Assembly: GCA_003254905.1 (NCBI GenBank)
Contig: QANU01034502.1
Location: 40,927 to 104,926, forward strand
Origin: Nissolia schottii
Lineage: Eukaryota; Streptophyta; Magnoliopsida; Fabales; Fabaceae
Direction of reading: 5' to 3'
Length of the DNA stretch: 64,000 bases
The stretch's first letter is position 1; the number at the start of each line of letters is the position of its first letter. Made by a program: the position numbers and the translations under genes. A model generated the notes under the pieces. The model ran no database searches and was not told the origin of the DNA. It was given only the letters and a program-made list of their open reading frames with translations. Below are positions 22,770 through 34,100 of the stretch, one piece after another.

Positions 22770-24900
22770 TTTCAGGCAAAACTATTGGGTCATACAAATA
22801 GTAAAGTAAAAAGGTGTTTGTTGTTACATTAAATATTGGATCATTACATTAAATGTACAAATAAAAAAATACTTTTTTTTTATAAAATTACAATTAGGTA
22901 CATAATAACTTACTTATAAAAAAAATGTGTTTGAATATAAAAAAATAATTTTTTGAAAACGATAAATTTTATTGTGGCAAAAATAGAAAATTACTTTATA
23001 TTATTTTTTAATTAAAATTAATTTAATTATATGTATATTTAATAAAAATCAATTTTAATAAAATACAAATATATCAATATTTTTAAGCAAGAAAACTAAA
23101 CTCATTAAATAAATAAAAGAAAAGAAAAAACAGAGAGAAACATCGTGATTACAATAACATGAGAGGCTAGTGGTACATAGCCAATATGCAAGAGAAAGAT
23201 TGAGAGCAATGTGGGATAGACCGAGAATGCTTAACGTAAAAATAGAGGGAGAGTGGAGTTAGGAAAGTGGATTAGTTTTTTTAAAATTCTATAAAAGTTA
23301 AGAGGACAAATTGGAGACTACACAATTTCACAGATTTTAGGAAGTGCACTTTCTCTCTTTTCTAATTCTATCAGAAGCATGTCTTTACCTATTTCTCAAA
23401 ATAAATTGAAAACTTTTTTTTTTGAGAAGCATAAACAAACAATACAAAAACCGATAGAAGTATTTTTCTTGTAAAAAAATTTACTTTACCTTTTTTAGAA
23501 ACACAAACAAATGTACCCAATGTCATATTAGATCTCTTGTTATCAATATTTTAATTGCTTATGTCATGCATATGTCATACATGCATTCTTAACGAATGGT
23601 GAGATATCAAACGTAACCTTATCATGTGAGAAAATGTCATGCAAAGATCCATTCTCATAAAAATATCAATTGGAAAGCATTAAGACATTTGATTTCACTT
23701 ATAATCTAAACTCAGTTATTGCAAGACACAATCGTCAAAATTTCAATTCATTCTATTAATGGCTAGGGTCTTTATAGTAACTGCAAGCATCTCTCAAGCG
23801 CAAATAATTCTCTTCTCCAAAAGATGATTGTCTAATCTTTTAGCACAAATTAAACTACTCCCTAGTAAAGAATGAACGTTCTATGAATCACTATTAAAAA
23901 ACCATGTAGATAACATCACTCATACACGTATGATAATTAAATCTAGATGTGAATCTACCCTCCCTCCTTCAAGTTGCATGAAAATCATCAAATTAGTTAA
24001 ATGTTGATTAGGCACTCAAAGGCGTTAAGAATATATTTAATATTCAATTGGCAGAATATATATATACTAGTTTTGATAGCCGACTCCTGATAACTTACAA
24101 CTATTGTTGAGATTTTCAAAGGAGAATTCATGTTTTTTTTTTTTTAATGAGTAGAGAATCTTATTAATTGAGCTAATCAACACTCTGAGACACCACTCGC
24201 CACATCTACACACTTAAATGTGCCACTCTTACATCATCATTACTGCAATGAGAGTAGGATTCTACCTAATAAGGATATAACAAAATCCTTCGAGATCTTC
24301 GAAGATGATATCAAGATTGCAAAAGTAGCGCGATAAATCCTAATTCTCATCTATAAACAAGGGACCTTCACAATGTACATACATGCTATTATTCTATATT
24401 CTACTAAAACTAGTGAAATTGATTAAGGCTTAAACGTGAGTTTCTTAACGGTCGACTAGGAGAGGTAGAGTTCGAGAACCGCGAAAACACATTTGAAATC
24501 TAGTCTTCACGTGTCATAAAACTCATATTGAAGCTTTATTTTGCATTAAATATTTTTATTCATAATTTTTTTTATTATCTCTGTCTAATATTACATGTTG
24601 CTTTTGACAAATGTAAACAAATTAAAAAATAAATTCATTTGCACATACTCACAAAAAACATTAAATGTTTAGACTAAATTATCATTTAATAAGTGTTATG
24701 AAAAATTGTAATGCACTTAATACAATAATAAAGAACTCATAATAAATAAGAGTATAATTGAAAAGATTATAATTAATATTTTCTTAGTCTAATCAAACAA
24801 CAAATAATTTAAAATTTTTTTAAATAAAACACGACATGTAAGATTGGATGGATGTAGTTATATAGTCGCGGCCAAAACTTTATTAATTAATTGTTTTCAT
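22770..24900. other. Intergenic, nothing recognised
   Basis: AT-rich sequence with no supported gene, RNA or complete element. It probably includes decayed repeats. Confidence 0.4.
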
Positions 24901-24904
24901 AAAA

Positions 24905-25079
24905 GCTTAACTAGGTGTATGGTTTCAATAAAGACATGACATGAAACATGATTGAATAATGTTAGCACATGTTAAGGCAGACAAGTCCATTCCATATTTC
25001 TATGTAAGCTTCATGCGCTGTCTAAGTCATTCCATTCCATTCACTAATATTTTACAAGCATTGCACTCAAATCTTGATA

Positions 25080-25123
<44 letters not shown>

Positions 25124-25235
25124 AATATTTCTCATTNGAAAATTTTGTTAATGCACGTGATTCACTGGTAATTTAAATACTTGCAAATCACGTTTACCTA
25201 AAAAGTTGTTCCGTCTCCCAAGTGTAAGATTAGAT
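24905..25235. repeat. Kunitz-locus 5' flank repeat, copy 2
   Basis: It matches copies at 18537 and 28865, including CACTCAAATCTTGATACTC and CAAATCACGTTTACCTAAA. No Kunitz coding sequence follows; a retroelement LTR takes its place. The copy is interrupted by a TA dinucleotide run (25083-25119) and contains one undetermined base at 25137. Confidence 0.65.
25083..25119. repeat. TA dinucleotide microsatellite
   Basis: About 18 perfect TA units inside the second copy of the Kunitz 5' flank repeat. The related copies at 18537 and 28865 lack the run at the same place, so it expanded after duplication. Confidence 0.9.
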
Positions 25236-25479
25236 TATTAAATAAATATCTATTTTTATCAGTTTCGTTCATGCGACGACACTAAAGCACGACATTGTTT
25301 TGTGAAGCCTCTAATTAAAGCAAAAATTCTAACTTTTACATGGAGCAAGATTGATGTTTTAACCATTAGCCTACTTGTGTTATTAACTTTCAATATTGTA
25401 AATATTATATATTAATTAGTTTTAATTGAAGATTTGAATCACCTCAATCCAATGTATATAGTCAAAGTTATTGCGATTT

Positions 25480-26389
25480 TACCAACTGTTGTTTAAAAGT
25501 ACAGGATTTTCACCCACTTTAGGCTCATCCTCTATAAATAAACATCCTCTCTCAATACTCTATGAACACAGCCACAACTTTTATTTTTCTACAATCTTCC
25601 TTTTTATTTTATACTTTAGGTTTCTATTAGTAGTGCTTAATTATTAGTTCTTCAAGGATTGTTAGAGCCTTCGCATTGACAATGCAAGCTCCCAATTATT
25701 TGCAAAGTTCTTCCGTTATTTTATTCAGGTTTTATTATTTTAATCCTCCAGTATTTTCTACTCTCTTCTTCTCTTTATTTGTCATGCATTTTTATCCTCT
25801 CCCATGGAGATATCTTGCATGCAATAACTCTAGATTAAGATTTAATTGGAGATTCTTGCGCTTAATATTTATTCATGATTTGGTCGGCCCCTAATTAGTA
25901 ATATAGCGATTGCATGTTATTGGTTAGGGTTATTCTAGATTGATAGATCTTGACGACCGTAGGATTTATTGATTTAGGATTTGGAAACTTTTGGGGAAAC
26001 TAATTAGATTTAATTAGGTTGTGCAATTAATGCTTGGAGATTGACAATCGTAATCTCTTAAGTGAATTACGTGTTAGTTAGTGCTAGTTAGAGATTTCAA
26101 CTAACAACAACATCTCCTTTATAATTAATTTAGAAATCAATGACAATAAATCCTAGAATCTAGAAAACCCGTATGCAGGATATTGCCTTTAATTATTGTT
26201 GATTTACTTTTGTTTTAATTTCCTTTTAAATCAATCCAGACCCCCCCATTAATTGCACTTGGAATTGGCTTATAGATTACTTCCTTAGAAATGACCTAGG
26301 TTAGCCCCCTTTACTACGTTTTTGGGGTTTACTTAGTTTTATAAATTATTATTTAATCGCACATTAAATTTAACAACGTTTTAGTGTGT
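25480..26389 (+). mobile_element. LTR of an Athila/Tat-like Ty3/Gypsy element
   Basis: The segment ends at a CA just before TTTGGCGGCATTGCCGGGGA (26395-26414), which closely resembles the primer site text TGGCGCCGTTGCCGGGGA of Athila/Tat-group Gypsy elements. A TATA-like CTATAAATA lies at about 25533. The left boundary is a guess. No matching second LTR was found. Confidence 0.6.
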
Positions 26390-26394
26390 GTCAA

Positions 26395-26935
26395 ATTTGG
26401 CGGCATTGCCGGGGAAGCAATTTAGCCAGTTCTTTTTTCTTTTTCTTTATTTTTTTTGCTCTCTAACAAAAGTTTAAATTTTATTATTTTCGTTTTTATT
26501 TTTCTGTTCCTGTCCCAAAAAAAGATTCAAACAAAAAATCATTTTTGTTTTCATTTAATTTTGTACGTAAAATTTATTATCATGTACTCTAACAATTTTT
26601 CTAGTTAGTAGTGCTCTAGTGCTCCTTGCTTTTCAGGTAAAGGAGCGGATTTTGACAGTTTTAAGAGGAGGTACGACTGGAGGATGGATGAATTGGAGAA
26701 GTTGCCTAGGGATATCGTTTGGAGGGTATTACAGACCTTATTGCACAATATCGCCGAGTTATCTTAACAATAATGGGAATACCGCTTGAGCCGATATGGG
26801 GTGGTAACTTTACCGTCCTACCCTTACCAACCTTCCCTCGATCCTTACCCTCCCTTCCCCTATCCAACTGATGCATACCATTACCAACCACCACCACCGG
26901 AAGTTCAAGTCTACTAATTATGGAAGGTAGTATCC
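26395..26935 (+). pseudogene. Leader and 5' internal remnant of the Gypsy element
   Basis: This follows the primer-binding site. Text near 26640-26910 translates to Tyr/Pro-rich sequence (PYPPFPYPTDAYHYQPPPP), plausible for a Gag linker or other retroelement protein but too decayed to place. After about 26935 no retroelement protein is recognisable. Confidence 0.4.
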
Positions 26936-27438
26936 ATAGTTAGTTTAGTCTTATTTAGTTGTCTGGGTTTAAGGATTGTGGTCCCGTACTTAGGGGAGGT
27001 TTCTAGGTAAGAGAGGTGTGTCACAATGGACAACTTAAGTATCAAGTCTTTGCCTTGCCAAAATCTTCCCTTAGTTAGGGTGCTGCCTTAACTGGACTCT
27101 TTATTAGGGTCTATTATGTAAGCTTAACCATACAGTTCTAAAAGATATCATCATGCATCATATAAGCATAAGTCTCTGCCCTAGCATATCATCATATAAG
27201 CACAATAATAAGCAGATAATAATATAAATGTTGTAAACATGACTGACTCGATTGACATGCCACTAACGTGGCACCATTGACGCGTGGGGATCTCCACTCA
27301 CTTGGAATATCTTGGAACTAAAGAGCACTGGCACTTGAAACTTTGAGCAACATAGCGTTGGCACCTAGAAAGGTTAACAAACACCACACCATCAGAAACC
27401 TATAAGAAAACATATATAACTATAGGCTCTACGATATC

Positions 27439-27514
27439 GATCTGGCATCGCTACGACGATCTGGCATCGCTATGGTGATCTGGCATCGCTACGGCGATTC
27501 GGCATTGTCATAGC
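27439..27514. repeat. Four tandem copies of a 19-bp unit
   Basis: The unit GATCTGGCATCGCTACGGC recurs four times head to tail (27439, 27458, 27477, 27496) with a few substitutions, most in the last copy. It is GC-rich compared with its surroundings. It may be the internal tandem array of a transposon or retroelement LTR; it does not code for anything obvious. Confidence 0.85.
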
Positions 27515-27599
27515 GGCCATGGACTGCCATAGGGCTACTGCTACCAAAGAAGCGGCGTTGCGGCCTACTATCCTAGACCATCCTTAAAAGGATTGGCTA

Positions 27600-27920
27600 C
27601 TTACCCTAGGTCAAGACGTTGCATCTTCATAAGAAGAGGGAAGAAAATGAGAGAGAGAAACTTCGTACTAGAGAGGGGAGGAGTCTGAAGCTCTAAGCAC
27701 GTTGAAAAGGGGAGGGGAGAGCTCTATTTATAGGCAGCAAGGTGGCTAAAAGGGCGGACCAGGACCTCTTCTAGCCCAAAAGGCACGAATTAAGGTTTCT
27801 GATCATTGTTGGCGCATTGGAGCACATCGCTGCTTCCGTGTCGTTGCAACATGATATAGGCGCTGCAGTGCGTCTTCTGCTCTGCATCTCTGCAGCGCGC
27901 CTCCGAAAGGATCTTGGGTC
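27600..27920 (-). other. Possible retroelement LTR promoter, minus orientation
   Basis: On the minus strand a TATA-like CCTATAAATAGAGCTC (near 27720) is followed by pyrimidine-rich leader text. The neighbouring GC-rich phrases (GCTGCAGTGCG, CTCTGCAGCGCGCC) resemble plant Gypsy LTRs. No pair or primer site was found. Confidence 0.3.
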
Positions 27921-27927
27921 TTCACAT

Positions 27928-28332
27928 CATGAGTGCAAAGTTTGACTTTAATGATTTTCTAAAGCAAACCCATACTGTTGCACGAATGGGTTTTGTGTCT
28001 CGTGTCATTAGAATGATTCCTGGTATGGGGAAGGTATGAAATCCTGTACACGAATTTTCCTAAATATTTATATTTATGACAATTTCATTCTTATGGTGTA
28101 CCATATGAATTGGGAAAGAAGGAAGCAGTTACCTGATGACAATATCCAAGTTTATGTTATGAACCTTAAAATTAAGCATTGCTAGCATTAGCTATCTTTT
28201 TTTTGGTTCAGATTCTGTAGATATGATAAAACTCTTGTAATCTCATTTGAATGCGAACAGGTTACTCTGACTCAAATTTGATAGGCAGAGAAGAACTTGA
28301 AGGTAATGGAAGCAATGATAGAGGCAATGACC
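27928..28332 (+). pseudogene. Captured fragment of chloroplast SRP54 (M-domain region)
   Basis: Two exon-like parts are visible. 27928-28038 reads [13 protein letters not shown], then VARMG and IPGMGK, directly followed by a GTATGA donor. After an intron-like stretch ending in AACAG (28260), 28261-28332 reads VTLTQI, two stops, then AEKNLKVMEAMIEAMT. This is the start of the M domain of the plastid signal recognition particle protein cpSRP54, which delivers light-harvesting proteins to the thylakoid. Only about 60 codons are present, with in-frame stops, and the intron is retained, so it was copied as DNA and not from mRNA. It lies just inside a CACTA-type terminus. Confidence 0.8.
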
Positions 28333-28399
28333 TATAGTATGTTTTGGCTTCTTTTAAATGTAAATAGAGTTGTAAGCACAAGTACAGGCACTGATGCCA

Positions 28400-28748
28400 A
28401 TTTTTTTTTAAAATAAATTTTATACATAGCTACGGTTATGAACCGCCACAAAAAGTTACTAAATTTCCCAACAATAAAATTGTTGCGGTTAGAAACCGCT
28501 GCAATCGTTTTTGAAAATTTTAAATGCTCAATTCCGCGACGGTTTAGAACCACCACTCAATAAAATGATAATTGTAATTTTACGCTTTACGGCGATTCAT
28601 AATCGCCGCAACATTGTCAGTGCATTTATTATTCCAGCGGTTGTATGGAATCGCTGTCATATGTCTGTTGATGGTGGATTTAATGACAATTACAGAACCG
28701 CCGCGAAATGGATTTCAACCGCAGCTAAATCCTTGTTTTCTTGTAGTG
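28400..28748. mobile_element. Terminal part of a CACTA-type element
   Basis: The segment ends with TTGTTTTCTTGTAGTG at 28748; its reverse complement CACTACAAGAAAACAA is a CACTA-type terminus. Upstream lie many imperfect palindromic sub-terminal repeats such as GCGGTTAGAAACCGC, GACGGTTTAGAACCACC, GGCGATTCATAATCGCC and AGCGGTTGTATGGAATCGCT. The opposite terminus was not found. The cpSRP54 fragment 70 bases further in may be its cargo. Confidence 0.7.
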
Positions 28749-28864
28749 ATTGAAAATATTCATCCGCATTATCTATGAGGACAAACTTTTCCCCCATATC
28801 CACCCCGTCATGAGTAATACCCACAAGTATTCGTAGGTGCGGGTAAAATTGCCAAGTCTACTCT

Positions 28865-29100
28865 AATCGACTTAAAAAATGTCTTGACCACCTATTAAAA
28901 AAAAAACTAACATTTCGAACTAATATTATACTCGGAACCAACATTAACGCACTCAAATCTCGATACGTAAAAAATGTTTATTTATTTCCAAAAGAATTAT
29001 GCACATGAACTGTTAAATTATATTCTAGCAGATCACGTTTACGAATTAAAAAAGAAAAATGTTCTTCTATGAAGTGTAAGATTACTAGATTATATTATGT
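28865..29100. repeat. Kunitz-locus 5' flank repeat, copy 3
   Basis: It matches copies 1 and 2, including CACTCAAATCTCGATAC, TAGCAGATCACGTTTACG and GAAGTGTAAGATTA. It lies about 430 bases upstream of the Kunitz pseudogene. Confidence 0.65.
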
Positions 29101-29533
29101 AAATATAAATATAAAATAAATACAGTTAGGGGTAGACTTTCACCTATAAAATGTATCATGTAATAATTTATTTATTTTTTTTGCTAAGTATCATGTATAT
29201 ATTATGCTTACGCAGTCTGAAATTTTCAAGAAAATTTTAATCAATTAAGAAAAATTTGCTAATGCAGAATGACTTTGTTGACACTCATATTTTAATGCTT
29301 ACTTATTTATCAAAAAATTATTCTTAATTCTTTCATGCTCGTCCATAAAACTATAGTAGCGCCCATAAAAAAAAAAAAAAAAACTATTGTAGTCATTCTT
29401 TACAAAACGTTTTGCCATCACATCTACAAATTGGTCCTTTTCTAGCTTTCTCTTTGTAGTCTGATTCACACACCATCACTGTCCACTAAGTAACGGAAAG
29501 CCTTTCATAACTAACAAACTAAAATCCATGAAA

Positions 29534-30233
29534 ATGAAGAGCTGGTATGCCTTCTTCCTTCTTTGTGCCTTCATCTCAAGTAAAGCATAAGGTGATGTGG
29601 TCGACGTGGACGGCAATCCCCTTCGGAATGGCGGCAAATACTATATCCTGTCTGCTGTCAAAGGAAGTGGTGGCGGAATCGAACCGGCTGCCACCCGAAA
29701 TGAGACTTGCACCACTCACTGTTGTGCAATCTCCCTCTGAGCTCTCCACCGGCCTCCCAACCAGAATTTCATCCCCGTTATGTATATCGATTTTGTATAG
29801 GATATCATATCGACTCATACTATTCATCATTAAATGAGATGTTTCAAAATAACATAATTGGTGTCTATTTTAGTATTTGAAGTTGTGTGTGTGATTTACT
29901 TTAGTCCTTGAGAATTTTTATTTATTTTTTGACAAACTTAAACTTAAGAAATTAACAAAATCCAATGCTTGAAGTTGTATAAAGATAATTAAGTTAATCC
30001 TTTTTAATTGATTCTAGCTAGTCCCTATGAACATTATTTTAGGAAGCAATTTGAATCACTTTTTGGGACTTTAAGCATTGTAAATCGTTGTTTTTTGTTT
30101 TTATTTTAATTTTCAGTGACTAAAAGTAAAGCATGAATGCCGAATTGAACATCCAACTAGGATCATTATGTGAATATGTCGAATCACTTATCGTTCAGTT
30201 TAACGAAGCTCGCAGCGATTTGCAGGAAGCATA
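29534..30233 (+). pseudogene. Kunitz-type inhibitor pseudogene
   Basis: The start is homologous to that of the intact gene at 20936 (MKSWYAFF...). A stop codon at 29588-29590 ends the signal peptide. The sequence then continues as VVDVDGNPLRNGGKYYILSA with a good Kunitz signature. One extra base after the first conserved Cys codon (near 29708) shifts the frame before PLTVVQSPSELS. Homology ends at TCATCC (about 29775), and about 400 unrelated bases follow. At 30187-30233 a tail matches the last codons of the intact gene, and the 3' untranslated text (GTACATCACTAAATAG near 30470) also matches. The central reactive-site and third-Cys region is lost. Confidence 0.87.
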
Positions 30234-31154
30234 AACTATTGTGTCTGATGTTTGGTAAGCGTGCCTCGTTAGTTGAGTCTTTGCTTTGACTTTGTTTTGT
30301 GTTCCTTCCGGTTGTTCAGTCGTTTTACTTTTGCAGTTGTTTCTTGTTTGACAACCTTGTGATTGTATGTGTGCTCCTCTCCTTGTTAAGAGATTTGAGG
30401 GTATTTCAATCGTTGAAAAAAAAGAAAAGAAAAAGATGTGCAAGATGATTATAGGGACTTCCTTTGTAATAAGTACATCACTAAATAGAAGTTTTGAGTT
30501 TTAAGTAGTTTAATTTCTGGTCTTTTACATTTCTAAAGACTGATATTATGTTTAGATTTTTGTTGTTTATAAAGCTTCGAATCGTGGTTTGGATAAATAA
30601 AACTTTAGGTTTTGGAGTTATTAACAGAAATCCAAACACATTTTGCTTTACTTTTACTTTTACTTATAGATTTGTCCTTTTCTTTTTGAATCTCATTGGT
30701 TTAGTTGTTATGTTTTTTCTCTTGAACAATTGTTAACCAAATCGATAAGTGGTCAAGTTTAATAACCATGCACGAGAGTTAAGGAAATCCATACCATTTA
30801 AATACAATTTTATAAGGTTAATCGCAAAGTGAAGGCTGTCGATATAATACATTTTTACTAACCGGAAGTTAATAAAATGTGTAACTCAACAAAGAAAAAC
30901 TCGGTCGCATAACAAAATTTCTAGTACAGCCACTCGTCAAATAATATTAATTAACCTGAACCTAAAATTAACAAGCTTCTTACATATCTCATTTATTTGC
31001 TTTGCTTATATATTTAAACTTTTAATTTTATTATTACACTCAATCCTGTGATAAATAGAAATGAATAAACATTACAATGCAATCAACTTGTACACATAGC
31101 ATATCACTAATAGCAGCATGTGTTTGTGGTAGAAATTTTTAATATGTAATTTAA

Positions 31155-34100
31155 CTAATGATCACAAACTATACAAGAACACAACTTCTGCAAGAAATTT
31201 TTGGAAGCTGGCGGTGATAGCGGCGGTGTACGTGTGTTACTATTATTAGCACAATCAACAATTTCAGATCCATCAACTCCACTTTGCTTCGCTTTCTCAC
31301 ACTCATTCAAGAAGGTTTTGAAGGCATCCTCAACGTATTTAACTGCTTCTAAAACGGTCATGTTCTCAGTTAACTCGATGGGGTAAATGCTCTTCTTGTG
31401 ATCCCCATTTAGAGTTGCTGCCATTTGTACCAATTCTTCTTGAAATTCACTTAACTTGGCTTCTTCGTGAGCAGCAGTGATCTCTCTTGATTTGACAGTT
31501 TCAGGCAATTTCTCTGCAAATTTCTCAACACATATAAATGATCACGTAGATCGTTGAAAACTATTATTCTAACGCAATTTAGTTTGTTAATTATTTAAAT
31601 TGAGTGAGCGAATTAGTCAAATTATTTAAATTTATTTTGATCCTAAATCCATCCCTTGAAAAAATATACATACAACATGATTCTTGATGCAATTAATGTG
31701 ATGACACCTAAAACAGGTCAAGATTAGTCCTACCCTCACTCCAAAGGAAAAATATTCATAATAAGAAAACAATCATAGCAGAAAGACAAAATACATATAT
31801 TTCACCTGGACAATCAGTTCGTGGGGTGGTTAGGGTTAGAAGACCATCGAATGTTGCAGCCCATGCATCCCGCTTTGTAAGAAACCCGGGCAGATTGAAT
31901 ATCTTCTTAACGGTTGCTGGAATTGATGAATGCTCATATTGTGATGTTGGGAATGGTCCTGAAGCTTTATGCAACACTGCATACAACATTTTGATTTGTT
32001 GTATTAATTAATAACGTTAGCGTTTTATAGTACAAAACAAACACTAGTCTGTGTTTTCACATGCACTGTATGTTGGAAATTTTGTGGGGATTAACATAAG
32101 TTAATTAAAAACTCAGATTACTTTGATGTTGAAGTAACTGGTGTTATTTTGTTTAAGTTCAATTATTTTGTAAACATTATTGTTATTGGACTTATTGTTA
32201 TTAAACACTACTCGCTAATGAGTTTGATTATGAGGTTGTGTTTAGGTTTGCCATAATGGGAAGGCTTGACACATCAGTCTATTTTACGCGGTGAGAGTGC
32301 TCTGCTCCTAGTTATATATAGGATGTTTGGTTGTCCCATTGATACTGACACACATTTGACCTAATATAGAATAGGAGTAGTAATCTCTCATTGAGTCCTA
32401 ATTTTGGATTTCTCTCCTCAGTTTAAAACTAATTATGGATTCACCATCTCTCATCATTCCATGTATTCCTGTATCAATCTCATATATATTGATTATTGTT
32501 GTTGTTTCACATGCCATTAATTTAGTGTTGAATTGTTCATGTGAATTTTAGAGTATATTGTTAATATTATTCGACGCTAAAATTTCCTTCAATTGGTATT
32601 AGAGCCAATTTAACTTCCGGTTATGGTTGTGAAACAAAAAAAATCATTGTTTGTTAATACAACATGAATTGAATTCGTTTTTTGAAAATTTTTGTTATTA
32701 ACCTTGAAATTGATTGAGGGCTTTAGTTACGGGAATCATTTTGAGTATTTCAATATAAACAATTTGTGAATTGGTTTCGAATTGAAGGAGATATGTTCTG
32801 TTGAACCTGTATGAACCCTAAAATAGTTTTCAAAATCGAAAAGTATTTTATTGTCCAAATTTTGTTTTAAAACCTCGGACCTTTTGTAGAGCTTTTAATT
32901 TCAAATCAAACATGATTGGAATGGTGAAATTTGGTTAAAAATTGAGTGATAATTTCATGATAATCCGAGACATAGAACAATTTCTTTCTAATGAAAACCC
33001 ATTTTTTTTAACCCTTTTGGATGAAATTGATCTCAGAATCTTGCGGTACTTATCGTTATGATTATAATGCCACTGAAATTGTTCGATTTCATGGCCACAT
33101 GAGTGAGAACGAGTGGTTGACCCGTTCACTGTGTCGTGGGTTAATGTGACCCACATCCTGACCCTGGTGGAGGTCAGGGATGACCAATAGTACATGCGCG
33201 CACCCACTCTCAGGAAGTGATGGTTGCGGCGCGTGCGACTTCTTCCCATGGCCAAAAAATTTCCACTTTTTTTTTTATCATTTAGATATCCTTTTGTTTT
33301 TAATATTGTGCATTGCGATTATAATATTGTTATTGTCGGATATTGCTAATATTTTTTGAGAGTTATTATTTGAAAAAATATTGTTATTATTCTTTGGCAT
33401 TTCTTTTTATAATTGTAAGCTCGCCTTCGCGAGACCAATTATGATAAAATGTAATTTTGTAATTATTAAAATATTTTGATTCATATGTATGTACATAATA
33501 TTTTGTTAAATATATCACTATTGAATTATATACTACATGTTATGAGATTGTTTATCATGTTCCAAGTTCCAGAAAATAATTTTGTTAAAGTTTATTTATT
33601 TTGGTGTTCTGCAATTATTTATTTTGAGTTTTCAGATTTAATAATGTTGTAAATTATGAGATACCCTCACTACTAGAAACATGGTAATTACCGTCAGAAA
33701 GTTACCGTTAGTAAGATGGTATTACCGTCAGAAAAACATTCGAGTTGGAAAATATTTTGTCGGTATTTATGAAAATTTTGTTGTATCTCATAATTTGTCT
33801 ACTCTCAAATTTTATCATTTTCAAGAACTAAATAATTTTTGTTCTTATTTTGCAAATATAGTATTGTATACTATAATTTTTGGGACATTACAATTTTGGA
33901 TTTAGTGTAATGTTGGTCGAAGAGCTGTTATGATTTTTTTTTGGAATATGACAGTTTTATACACTCTCGTGTTAATCTGAAATAGTATTTATAATAAAAT
34001 GTTGATATTCTGATTTATGTTATCTAAGTGGGAGAATGTTGAATTATTGTGTGAACTGCATAAATCACTATTAAATTTAAGGTTAACTTCAGAATAATTA

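Noticed and set aside
31201-31386. Plus-strand 61-residue frame
   Set aside because: It is the antisense of phospholipase exon 4.
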